A stretch of 19,051 nucleotides of DNA, taken from NCBI GenBank assembly GCA_035570275.1, contig DATMNI010000080.1:1-19051 (forward strand). The letters run 5' to 3'. The stretch comes from DATMNI01 sp035570275. GTDB lineage: Bacteria > Acidobacteriota > Terriglobia > Bryobacterales > Bryobacteraceae. Below the pieces are notes generated by a model. That model did not search any database. It was not told the DNA's origin and saw nothing but the letters and a program-made list of their open reading frames with translations. Below are positions 1 through 5,363 of this stretch, piece by piece (position 1 is the stretch's first letter; each line of letters begins with the position of its first letter). The position numbers and the translations under genes were made by a program.

Positions 1-198
1 CCCGACAGTTACACCTACCCGATGATCTCGCAGATTATCGGTTTCGAGATGGAAATTGAGGTGCTGGAGGGCAAGTTCAAGCTCGGCCAGGAACGCAGCG
101 AGGCTGACAAGCAGGGTGTTCTGAAGGGCCTTCAGTCAGCCAAGGGGCCGCGCTCCATCCACGATTTCACGGACAGTTTCTACCGGCGGCCGGTTTGA
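1..198 (+). CDS. PaiB-like FMN-binding protein / transcriptional regulator, C-terminal end (partial)
   Basis: The window opens inside a gene; frame 1 is open from base 1 to a TGA at 196-198, giving the last 65 residues. The fragment reads GFEMEIEVLEGKFKLGQ, then SEADKQGVLKGL. This matches my memory of the C-terminus of PaiB-family split-barrel flavin-binding proteins, where a GFEI-x-LEGKxKLSQN stretch is followed by R-x-GV-x-GL. B. subtilis PaiB is described as a negative transcriptional regulator, but many relatives simply bind FMN and their role is unknown. The N-terminal FMN-binding part lies outside the window, so flavin contacts cannot be checked. The next gene starts 237 bp downstream, so this is probably the last gene of its unit. 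Confidence 0.72.
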   Translation, partial: PDSYTYPMISQIIGFEMEIEVLEGKFKLGQERSEADKQGVLKGLQSAKGPRSIHDFTDSFYRRPV

Positions 199-344
199 CC
201 CCGGCGGGCGCCTGCCGAGGGCGATAGCCGGTAAGAGAAGCTTGACCGGACCAATCCTAAACACTGCGGCGTTTCCGGTGAGCCTGCGCACGGGCCGAAC
301 CCTCTGTTGATACAAACGGCGTGGGAAGCGCTTGAGGATTCAGG

Positions 345-370
345 TCGACCAGACCACGATGGTCTGTGAC
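345..370. repeat. Short hairpin, CAGACC-ACGAT-GGTCTG
   Basis: In the gene-free gap between the PaiB-like gene and the TlpA-like gene (199-435), CAGACC at 350-355 is followed by a 5-nt loop and the perfect complement GGTCTG at 361-366. The 12-mer ACGATGGTCTGT (356-367) recurs exactly at 7506-7517 inside a larger repeat element, also preceded by CAGACCA. This suggests a dispersed repeat family rather than a gene-specific operator. I saw no convincing promoter or small gene in the rest of the gap. Confidence 0.5.
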
Positions 371-435
371 TGAACGTACGCATCGGGTTGGCCGTTAATT
401 GCTAGTCCGATCCATACTGATCCCAGAGGGGACGT

Positions 436-1572
436 ATGAAGCCCTGGATTTCCGCAATCATCCTGCTCGCTTCCGCGGCGCTTCTGTTCGCTGCAGATGG
501 CGACCGAACGGTAGTCCAACTCCATCTGAACCGCAATGTACCGTCATTTGCTGGCCAGATGATCGATTTCGGCCCGCCTCGCGACGCCAAGGTAATAGCC
601 GAGCCTGGCACCGTGCGCCAGGGCAGGGTTGGCGGCCTAACAGTTAGTGCTACGCCGAGCGCTGGTAAGCCGGGTAAATACATGGTTCAAATGAGCGGCG
701 GTGCGAACCAGCCGGCGTCCGTGGAGGTGACGCCGGAAACTGCCGTGAGGTTGGAGATCGACCGGCCCGCCGGCCGATTGCCATACCGTCTGGGACTGAA
801 CCCAAATGCGGGCCCGAATGGTTCACCCCGGGAGGTTATGACCTGGCTGCCCGAATATCGCGCCGAAGGGATACTCGCCGTCGGCGACTGCAGCGCGCTG
901 ATGGCTATTTGGGACATGAACGCGGATGGTGTATTCGACCGGCGTGATTTCCGGGGCGGGAGCGCCGCTGGAATCGATCTCAATGGCGACGGCAAGGTCG
1001 CCGGTCAGAGGGAATTTCTGTTTGGCGGAGAAGTGTTCGAGTTCTGCGGCCGACGGTTTTTCGTGGATCCCGACAGCCTGCGGCCCGATGGATCCTCGGT
1101 GACCGTGGTCGAAACTTCCCTGGAAAAGCCGAAGCTCGGCTCGCCTGTGCCTACGCTGATCATGGAAACCACGGACGGCACCGCGCTCCGGTCCGGCGAA
1201 TGGAAGGGTAGAGTAGTCCTGCTCGATTTCTGGGCGTCTTGGTGCGGATACTGCATTGACGGCTTCAAGACCATCAAGCAAATGCATGAAGAGTTTGCGC
1301 CCACTCTACAAGTGATCTCGATCAACACCGACGAGCCGTCCGCCATCGCAGCGGCCAGGAGAGTCGTTGCCTCGCACAACATGCCGTGGCTGAAGGTGAT
1401 GTCCGGCAAAGGACTGGATGACCCTTTGTGGATGATGTTCCAGGGGCTGGACCACTCGATGCCGCAATACGTCATCATCGACCGCGATGGGATCGTGCGC
1501 TACAGCGGAGCAGGCGGCGAGAACCTGATGGAATTGCGGGCCGCGGTTGAGAAGTACACGGGCAAGCCGTAG
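436..1572 (+). CDS. Secreted TlpA-like thioredoxin-domain protein with two EF-hand-like loops
   Basis: The product is 378 residues with a Sec-type signal peptide (about residues 1-20, cleavage near LLFAA-D). The ATG is preceded by a good ribosome site, GAGGGG, 4 nt upstream. A beta-rich middle part of unknown type (about 25-150) leads into two acidic loops, DMNADGVFDRRDF (160-172) and DLNGDGKVAGQREF (181-194). Both have the D-x-N-x-D-G pattern of EF-hand or dockerin calcium loops. The C-terminal part (about 235-378) is a TlpA/AhpC-type thioredoxin fold with VVLLDFWASWCGYC. The redox pair is C270/C273, and the cis-proline is probably P343 in SMPQYVIIDR. Such proteins reduce or shuffle disulfides outside the cytoplasm. 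The client is unknown and no cytochrome maturation or partner redox gene is adjacent. The thioredoxin domain is certain; calcium binding is inferred from the motif. Confidence 0.88.
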   Translation: MKPWISAIILLASAALLFAADGDRTVVQLHLNRNVPSFAGQMIDFGPPRDAKVIAEPGTVRQGRVGGLTVSATPSAGKPGKYMVQMSGGANQPASVEVTPETAVRLEIDRPAGRLPYRLGLNPNAGPNGSPREVMTWLPEYRAEGILAVGDCSALMAIWDMNADGVFDRRDFRGGSAAGIDLNGDGKVAGQREFLFGGEVFEFCGRRFFVDPDSLRPDGSSVTVVETSLEKPKLGSPVPTLIMETTDGTALRSGEWKGRVVLLDFWASWCGYCIDGFKTIKQMHEEFAPTLQVISINTDEPSAIAAARRVVASHNMPWLKVMSGKGLDDPLWMMFQGLDHSMPQYVIIDRDGIVRYSGAGGENLMELRAAVEKYTGKP

Positions 1573-1590
1573 CGACCGCCTAACCTCGTT

Positions 1591-1733
1591 AGGGCATGCC
1601 CGTTCGATCTCGACCGGCTGTTGAGCCACATCGATCCTGGACCTGCCGAAGAATCCAAAGCCTCGTAGGCCTCATCTATGAGCGGCGCCGTTCTGACCTC
1701 TCCTCCAAACGCAACGGCAAGACTGGCCGTTGA
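1591..1733 (+). pseudogene. Possible remnant of a VapB-type antitoxin C-terminus
   Basis: Just upstream of the broken PIN gene, frame 1 reads FDLDRLLSHIDPGPAEES and then hits a TAG at 1666-1668. From about 1665, frame 3 continues with VGLIYERRRSD and ends at a TGA (1731-1733) inside the start of the PIN reading frame. The two pieces together look like the tail of an antitoxin of the kind that sits upstream of, and slightly overlaps, its PIN toxin, with one frameshift between them. No start codon or DNA-binding N-terminus is visible, so at most a tail survives. The identification rests on position, the apparent frameshift and a loose resemblance. It could be chance coding in GC-rich spacer. 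Confidence 0.33.
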
Positions 1734-1982
1734 CACAGATGTTGCCAGTTTCATTTTCAAATGGCACCCCGTGTTTGCCCCGCGGTACGTGAGCATCATC
1801 CGTGGTGCCGAGTTGATTGTCTCGTTCGTGACATTGGCGGAAATGCGCCAAGGTGCCAGATGAGCGCAGCCGATGCGTGGATCGCCGCCACCGATCTGGT
1901 TCTGTCCGCGTCACTAGTTACAAACAACGCCAAAGACTACCGCCACTTGGGCAACATCCAACTCGTTTCCGCTGCCGGCTAA
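1678..1982 (+). pseudogene. Decayed VapC-type PIN-domain toxin (internal deletion and frameshift)
   Basis: Two pieces of one PIN-domain ribonuclease lie in different frames. The N-terminal piece (frame 1, 1678-1863) reads LAVDTDVASFIFKW and then SFVTLAEMRQGA before a TGA. The C-terminal piece (frame 3, from about 1859 to the TAA at 1980-1982) reads MSAADAWIAATDLVLSASLVTNNAKDYRHL. VapC toxins are usually about 130 residues. Together these give roughly 100, and the stretch normally found between EMRQG and the SAADAWIAA helix (roughly 45-50 residues) is missing. A deletion that is not a multiple of three explains both the loss and the frame change. The acidic residues of a PIN site (first D, E of AEMR, D of SAADAW, D of AKDY) are still encoded, but no intact protein can be made. 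Intact relatives cleave RNA and are held off by the upstream antitoxin. Confidence 0.75.
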
Positions 1983-2335
1983 ACCGAAGGCATTCGGAGG
2001 CAGATCGCGGCGGGCCAGGAAATCGGTCCTGCCTTGTCGTTAAAAACCGGCCCATCTTTCGTTGAGGTCGGCCCTTGAACAAAGCGCTCAATGTCCGATG
2101 GACAGGCGCTAATTTCTCTTTTTCGTTCGAGCTGTCTTACCAGAGAGAACCCGCCGAAGGCCTGTCTGGGCGGCTTCCGAGGGTGGGTGGGCAGGTTCTC
2201 ATGAAAACTTCTTGCAGTGCCCGCCTTCACTGTGCAGAATGATCGTGCGTGGTCCTGCGTGACTCATCGCGCCACAGCATTGGATCCGGCAGAAATTGGC
2301 CGGATAAGTCGCGCAGCGTTTACCAATCTGCGCCG
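1983..2335. other. Gene-free stretch
   Basis: About 350 bp separate the PIN-toxin remnant from the end of the DUF2071 gene. Reading frames here are short and give compositionally random peptides on both strands, so I call no gene. The only structure I can support is the inverted repeat at 2145-2200, listed separately. Together with the adjacent broken toxin gene, this looks like decayed accessory DNA. Confidence 0.5.
2145..2200 (-). repeat. Inverted repeat with GAGAACC ends, possible 3' UTR hairpin
   Basis: GAGAACCCGCC (2145-2155) and GGCAGGTTCTC (2190-2200) are complementary at 10 of 11 positions. In minus-strand RNA the odd pair becomes a U-G wobble, so the hairpin is more stable as RNA from that strand. 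That strand is the one leading out of the DUF2071 gene, which ends at 2336. No T-run follows the stem, so this is not a standard intrinsic terminator. It could instead be the pair of ends of a tiny non-autonomous element. Confidence 0.45.
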
Positions 2336-3121
2336 TCACCCGATCCGGTTCCCCGAATACACGGTCACCGCCGAGCCTTCGGCCAAGAACGCCGATTCCG
2401 GTTCGCCGCTGAGACACTTGGCCAGTTCCGGACCGTAGAGGGCGGCGGTGTCGCCTTGAAAGCTTGCCTGGGTGGCCGTCCAAACCCGCCAGGGGTCGTG
2501 AGCCACCTGGTACTCCAGGCTGCCGCCATCCGGTTGCGTGGCGTAGCCCCAGTAATGTTCGGTGATGAACTGGGCCAGCGAACCCTCGGGAGCCAATGCC
2601 GGCCGCCCGGCGCCTGCGACGCGGAGCCGGCTCCACTGGCCCTGGTAACGCCAGCGGTACTCGGCCTGCACTCGGCCATGTTCGGAAGTTGGTTCGATCA
2701 CCTGGTGGGACATGGGCAGCGCGATGTACTTCTCGCGGTAAACCAACTGCGCCACCTTGGCGATGGCGTACCGCGGGACAATCTCGCGCACAAAGACCAC
2801 ACCCCGGTGGGTCGGGCTGCTGCCTTGGCCGATTGGGCTAATGCCCTGGCGCCTCACGTAGAAGCGCAGATTTACTTCGTCAAAATTGGCGTGGAAGGGG
2901 ATCCAGAGGCCGCGGACGCGCGTGCGCAGGAACCGGAAGCCTACCAGGCTGACGTAGGTCTTACCTTCGAACTGGTCCAACTCGGTTCCGGCTGGAACCA
3001 TGGGGGCGAGCGATTCCTTAACTAACGCGGGACTGACGGCGTAGTTGAGCATCGCCAGATAGCGCCACTCGGCAGTGAGAAAGGGACGTATTGGACCACG
3101 CAAAGCTGGGGATGCGGACAA
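2336..3121 (-). CDS. DUF2071 / YqjF-family protein
   Basis: The product is 261 residues. Family features I recognise are FLTAEWRYLAMLNYAV near the N-terminus, VPAGTELDQFEGKTYVSLVGFRFL, IPFHANFDEVNLRFYVRR, and a C-terminal half with EGSLAQFITEHYWGY. This is the DUF2071 (YqjF-like) fold, a soluble cytoplasmic protein found widely in soil bacteria. Its biochemical role is not established, and I infer none. The start is a TTG at 3119-3121, only 3 nt after the stop of the zinc-ribbon gene upstream, so the two are probably translationally coupled. It places the N-terminus about 12 residues before the conserved block, as expected. The next in-frame ATG (Met24) would cut into that block. Confidence 0.85.
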   Translation of the reverse strand: MSASPALRGPIRPFLTAEWRYLAMLNYAVSPALVKESLAPMVPAGTELDQFEGKTYVSLVGFRFLRTRVRGLWIPFHANFDEVNLRFYVRRQGISPIGQGSSPTHRGVVFVREIVPRYAIAKVAQLVYREKYIALPMSHQVIEPTSEHGRVQAEYRWRYQGQWSRLRVAGAGRPALAPEGSLAQFITEHYWGYATQPDGGSLEYQVAHDPWRVWTATQASFQGDTAALYGPELAKCLSGEPESAFLAEGSAVTVYSGNRIG

Positions 3122-3124
3122 CGG

Positions 3125-3436
3125 TTAGTGGTTTCCGCCGGCGGCGACTCCTGTGGCTTTTCGGCTAAGGAAACATTCGCGGCAGTAGACCGGCCGTCCT
3201 TGCGTGGGTTTGAAGGGTACCGTGGTTTCGCGGCCGCACTGTGAGCACATGGTCATAGTTTCGGTCTTGGCGAAGCCGCCGCCCCCTGAACCCTGGCGCT
3301 TGGTCTTACAGGTCTTGCAGCGCTTGGGCTCGTTCTTGAAGTTCTTGTCGTGGAAGAAGTGCTGTTCTCCCGCCGTGAAAACAAAATCTGCTCCGCAATC
3401 CGCACATTTGAGGACGCGATCCTGAAACTCCGGCAT
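3125..3436 (-). CDS. Small zinc-ribbon protein with four CxxC pairs
   Basis: The 103-residue product carries four CxxC pairs: C11/C14, C40/C43, C64/C67 and C85/C88. They are arranged as two probable zinc ribbons joined by a Gly-rich linker (QGSGGGGF, about 48-55). The first reads LKCADCGADFVFTAGEQ and KRCKTCKTKR. The second reads MCSQCGRETTVPFKP and YCRECF. This pattern occurs in uncharacterised zinc-ribbon proteins annotated as probable nucleic-acid binders, and the second module resembles tails found on some cold-shock proteins. It lies between rpsU and the DUF2071 gene on the same strand, which hints at a link to translation. The ATG is preceded only by a weak AGG. The fold is well supported; the ligand and partner are unknown. 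Confidence 0.82.
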   Translation of the reverse strand: MPEFQDRVLKCADCGADFVFTAGEQHFFHDKNFKNEPKRCKTCKTKRQGSGGGGFAKTETMTMCSQCGRETTVPFKPTQGRPVYCRECFLSRKATGVAAGGNH

Positions 3437-3487
3437 ACCTGTGCCCCGTGATCAACCTGAACGCGTGGTCGTCCGATTTGAAGGAGG

Positions 3488-3521
3488 CGGGGCTAAGCCA
3501 CAAAGTCGGGCTTGGGCCCCG
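3488..3521 (-). terminator. Stem-loop between rpsU and the zinc-ribbon gene
   Basis: CGGGGC TAAGCC (3488-3499) pairs with GGCTTG G GCCCCG (ending at 3521) as a stem of about 12 bp with one bulged G, one wobble pair and a loop of about 9 nt. It sits in the 93-bp gap after the rpsU stop codon. No U-tract follows on the minus strand, so it may be an RNA-stabilising or partial attenuation hairpin rather than a full terminator. Confidence 0.4.
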
Positions 3522-3529
3522 CATCCGCG

Positions 3530-3727
3530 TTACTCAATCTCCCGGCGTGACTTCTTCCGGTTTCGCTTGCGGGCCAGCGCTTGCTTGGCCCGGAGCTTCT
3601 CACCCGGCTTCAAATAAAAGGAGTGTCTCTTCACTTCCTTAATAATGTCCTCTTGCTGGACCTTGCGCTTGAAGCGGCGAAGGGCGTTTTCAAGAGTTTC
3701 GCCCTCTTGAAGCTTTACTTCTGCCAA
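3530..3727 (-). CDS. rpsU: 30S ribosomal protein S21
   Basis: The product is 65 residues, a normal length for S21. It carries the family signature ALRRFKRKVQQEDIIKEVKRHSFYLKPGEK followed by a basic tail (ARKRNRKKSRR). S21 sits on the small-subunit platform near the anti-Shine-Dalgarno end of 16S rRNA and acts in initiation. The start is a TTG at 3725-3727. A GGAGGT ribosome site lies 9 nt upstream, and the conserved start MAEVKLQEGE follows directly, so the TTG is secure. A good promoter lies about 127 bp upstream (3854-3881), leaving a long 5' leader. The zinc-ribbon gene follows after a hairpin and is probably in the same transcript. Confidence 0.96.
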   Translation of the reverse strand: MAEVKLQEGETLENALRRFKRKVQQEDIIKEVKRHSFYLKPGEKLRAKQALARKRNRKKSRREIE

Positions 3728-3853
3728 ACGAAATACACCTCCAGACTAGTCCAAGAATCTCCATGGAATGCTTTGGATACTATGAGACATGCCGCACCCA
3801 AAGAGGTGGCGCGAATCCCCAAAATCCCTTACACTCACATAGAAGGTACTGAT

Positions 3854-3881
3854 ATCATAGGTGGTTGACAAATAAAGTCAA
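3854..3881 (-). promoter_or_regulatory. Sigma70-type promoter for rpsU
   Basis: On the minus strand TTGACT (3881-3876) and TATGAT (3859-3854) are separated by 16 nt, each a 5/6 match to consensus. Transcription would start near 3847 and run toward rpsU, giving a leader of about 120 nt. The -35 box overlaps the right arm of the inverted repeat at 3865-3881. Confidence 0.65.
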
Positions 3882-3893
3882 GCCCAAAATTTT
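3865..3893 (+). promoter_or_regulatory. Inverted repeat and possible glgC promoter -35 box
   Basis: TTGAC (3865-3869) and GTCAA (3877-3881) form a perfect 5-bp inverted repeat around the AT spacer AAATAAA. On the plus strand, TTGACA (3865-3870) is a perfect -35, but the best -10 at normal spacing is poor (AATTTT, 3888-3893). The repeat therefore interleaves the -35 of rpsU with a possible -35 of glgC. It could be an operator for a dimeric regulator, or simply two back-to-back -35 boxes, which give this symmetry by chance. Confidence 0.4.
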
Positions 3894-3959
3894 GGACGGC
3901 GCCCGATATTCCCGGTAAGGATATCTGGATTCCCTTTCTTTTCAGGATTTTACGCTCAA

Positions 3960-5165
3960 ATGGAAAATGTGCTAGCGATACTCCTGGCGGGAGGCGCGGG
4001 CGAGCGCCTGTTTCCGCTGACCCGGGACACCGCCAAGCCTGGCGTCCCGTTTGGAGGGGCCTATCGAATCATCGACTTCACGCTCTCCAACTGCATCAAC
4101 TCTGACGTCCGTCGAATTCTCATCCTAACACAGTATAAGGCCCTGGAACTGACGCGCCACATCCGCGACGGTTGGAACATCCTGTCGCCGGAACTCGGGG
4201 AATACATCGAGGTAATTCCCCCCATGAAGCGCGTCCACGAAGACTGGTACCAGGGAACGGCGGACGCCGTGTTCCAGAATTTTCAGAGCATCGAAGCCGA
4301 GGCGTCCAGCCAAACCTTGATTCTCTCGGGCGACCATATCTATAAGATGAATTACCACGATATGCTGGACTGGCACCACCAGCACCATGCGGATATCACC
4401 CTGGCGACTCTGCAGGTGGCCCCCGCGGAGGCCGAGCGTTTTGGCGTGCTGGACATAGATGCGGAATACCGGGTGGTGGGCTTTGAAGAAAAGCCGAAAC
4501 ATGGGAACCCGCTGCCTTCCCGCTTCGACCCTTCCATGGTCAGCGCGTCGATGGGGATCTACGTCTTTAACACCGATGTCCTGCTGCGCGCGCTGCACGA
4601 GAACGCCCAGAACCCGAATTCGCGCCACGACTTTGGCAAAGACGTGATTCCGAACAATCTGGATAAAGCGCGTGTGGTGGCATACGATTTCCGCGACATT
4701 AACGCCAAGCAATCCCGGTACTGGCGGGACGTGGGAACGCTGGACGCATACTACGAAGCCAACATGGACCTGGTGTCGGTAGTTCCCGAATTCAACCTGT
4801 ACGATAGCCACTGGCCCATCCGCACCAAGGCGACGCAGCAGCCACCGGCCAAGTTCGTCTTCGCCCAGGAAGGCCGGCGCATGGGTGTCGCGGTAGATTC
4901 GGTGGTGAGTTCCGGTTGTATCGTTTCCGGCGGCCGCGTGTTGCACAGCGTGCTCTCTCCGGGCGTACGCGTGAACAGTTATTGCGAGGTGGAGTACTCG
5001 ATCCTGTTGCCGAATGTAGAGATCGGCCGGTATAGCCGTGTGAGGCGCGCTATCGTAAATACAGGCGCCAAGATACCGGAAGGCAGCGTGATTGGATATG
5101 ACCCGGAAACCGACCGCGCCAGCGGACATCACATCACCGAAGGCGGAATTACGGTAGTAGCTTAA
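3960..5165 (+). CDS. glgC: Glucose-1-phosphate adenylyltransferase (ADP-glucose pyrophosphorylase)
   Basis: The enzyme makes ADP-glucose from glucose-1-phosphate and ATP, the committed step of bacterial glycogen synthesis. The product is 401 residues, close to the usual size. The nucleotide-binding start is AILLAGGAGERLFPLT (6-21), followed by AKPGVPFGGAYRIIDF (25-40). Other family landmarks are WYQGTADAV (96-104), SGDHIYKM (123-130), GFEEKP (174-179), SMGIYVFNTDVL (197-208) and YWRDVGTLDAYYEAN (254-268). The C-terminal third (about 300-385) is a left-handed beta-helix of hexapeptide type. The ATG has only a weak AGGA about 12 nt upstream. No glycogen synthase or branching enzyme lies in the window. 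The next gene, eno, is separated by a repeat array, so co-transcription is uncertain. Confidence 0.96.
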   Translation: MENVLAILLAGGAGERLFPLTRDTAKPGVPFGGAYRIIDFTLSNCINSDVRRILILTQYKALELTRHIRDGWNILSPELGEYIEVIPPMKRVHEDWYQGTADAVFQNFQSIEAEASSQTLILSGDHIYKMNYHDMLDWHHQHHADITLATLQVAPAEAERFGVLDIDAEYRVVGFEEKPKHGNPLPSRFDPSMVSASMGIYVFNTDVLLRALHENAQNPNSRHDFGKDVIPNNLDKARVVAYDFRDINAKQSRYWRDVGTLDAYYEANMDLVSVVPEFNLYDSHWPIRTKATQQPPAKFVFAQEGRRMGVAVDSVVSSGCIVSGGRVLHSVLSPGVRVNSYCEVEYSILLPNVEIGRYSRVRRAIVNTGAKIPEGSVIGYDPETDRASGHHITEGGITVVA

Positions 5166-5168
5166 AGG

Positions 5169-5351
5169 CGGTGGCCGGTGGCCAGTGGCCGGTGGCCGGT
5201 GAAGGGCCGGGAGGCGACAAGCGGGCTCCGGGTTTTCACTGGCCACTCGCCACAGTTCTTAGACCGGGGTTTCACTGGCCACCGGCCACCGGCCACCGGC
5301 CACAGGTTTTGGGCCACCGGCCACCGTTTTTAGGCCACCGGCCACAGGTTT
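5169..5351. repeat. Heptamer repeat array forming a large inverted repeat (glgC-eno spacer)
   Basis: Units of GGCCGGT run along the plus strand from 5169 to 5201. Units of the complement ACCGGCC run from about 5273 to 5345, with a short extra copy at 5237-5253. The two blocks can pair as a long imperfect stem around a spacer of about 70 nt. The right block is subdivided by T-rich spacers, and the module GCCACAGGTTTT recurs, ending at 5310 and 5352. The last copy runs directly into the eno ribosome site. This is clearly repeat DNA rather than protein-coding, despite being open in one frame. It may work as a strong transcript barrier, an RNA stabiliser or a mobile short repeat. Confidence 0.85.
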
Positions 5352-5363
5352 TAGGAGATTCAT

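Noticed and set aside
199..435. tRNA or small gene in the first gap
   Set aside because: No cloverleaf or T-loop sequence and no supported reading frame; only the short hairpin at 345-370 stands out.
2249..3025. 258-codon plus-strand frame opposite the DUF2071 gene
   Set aside because: The minus-strand protein has clear DUF2071 blocks; the plus-strand product has none.
4125..5246. 373-codon minus-strand frame opposite glgC
   Set aside because: It lies antisense to an intact glgC and runs into the repeat array; it has no recognisable protein features.
5169..5363. CRISPR array in the repeat-rich spacer
   Set aside because: Units are 7 bp and nearly contiguous, with no unique 30-40 bp spacers, and no cas genes are present.
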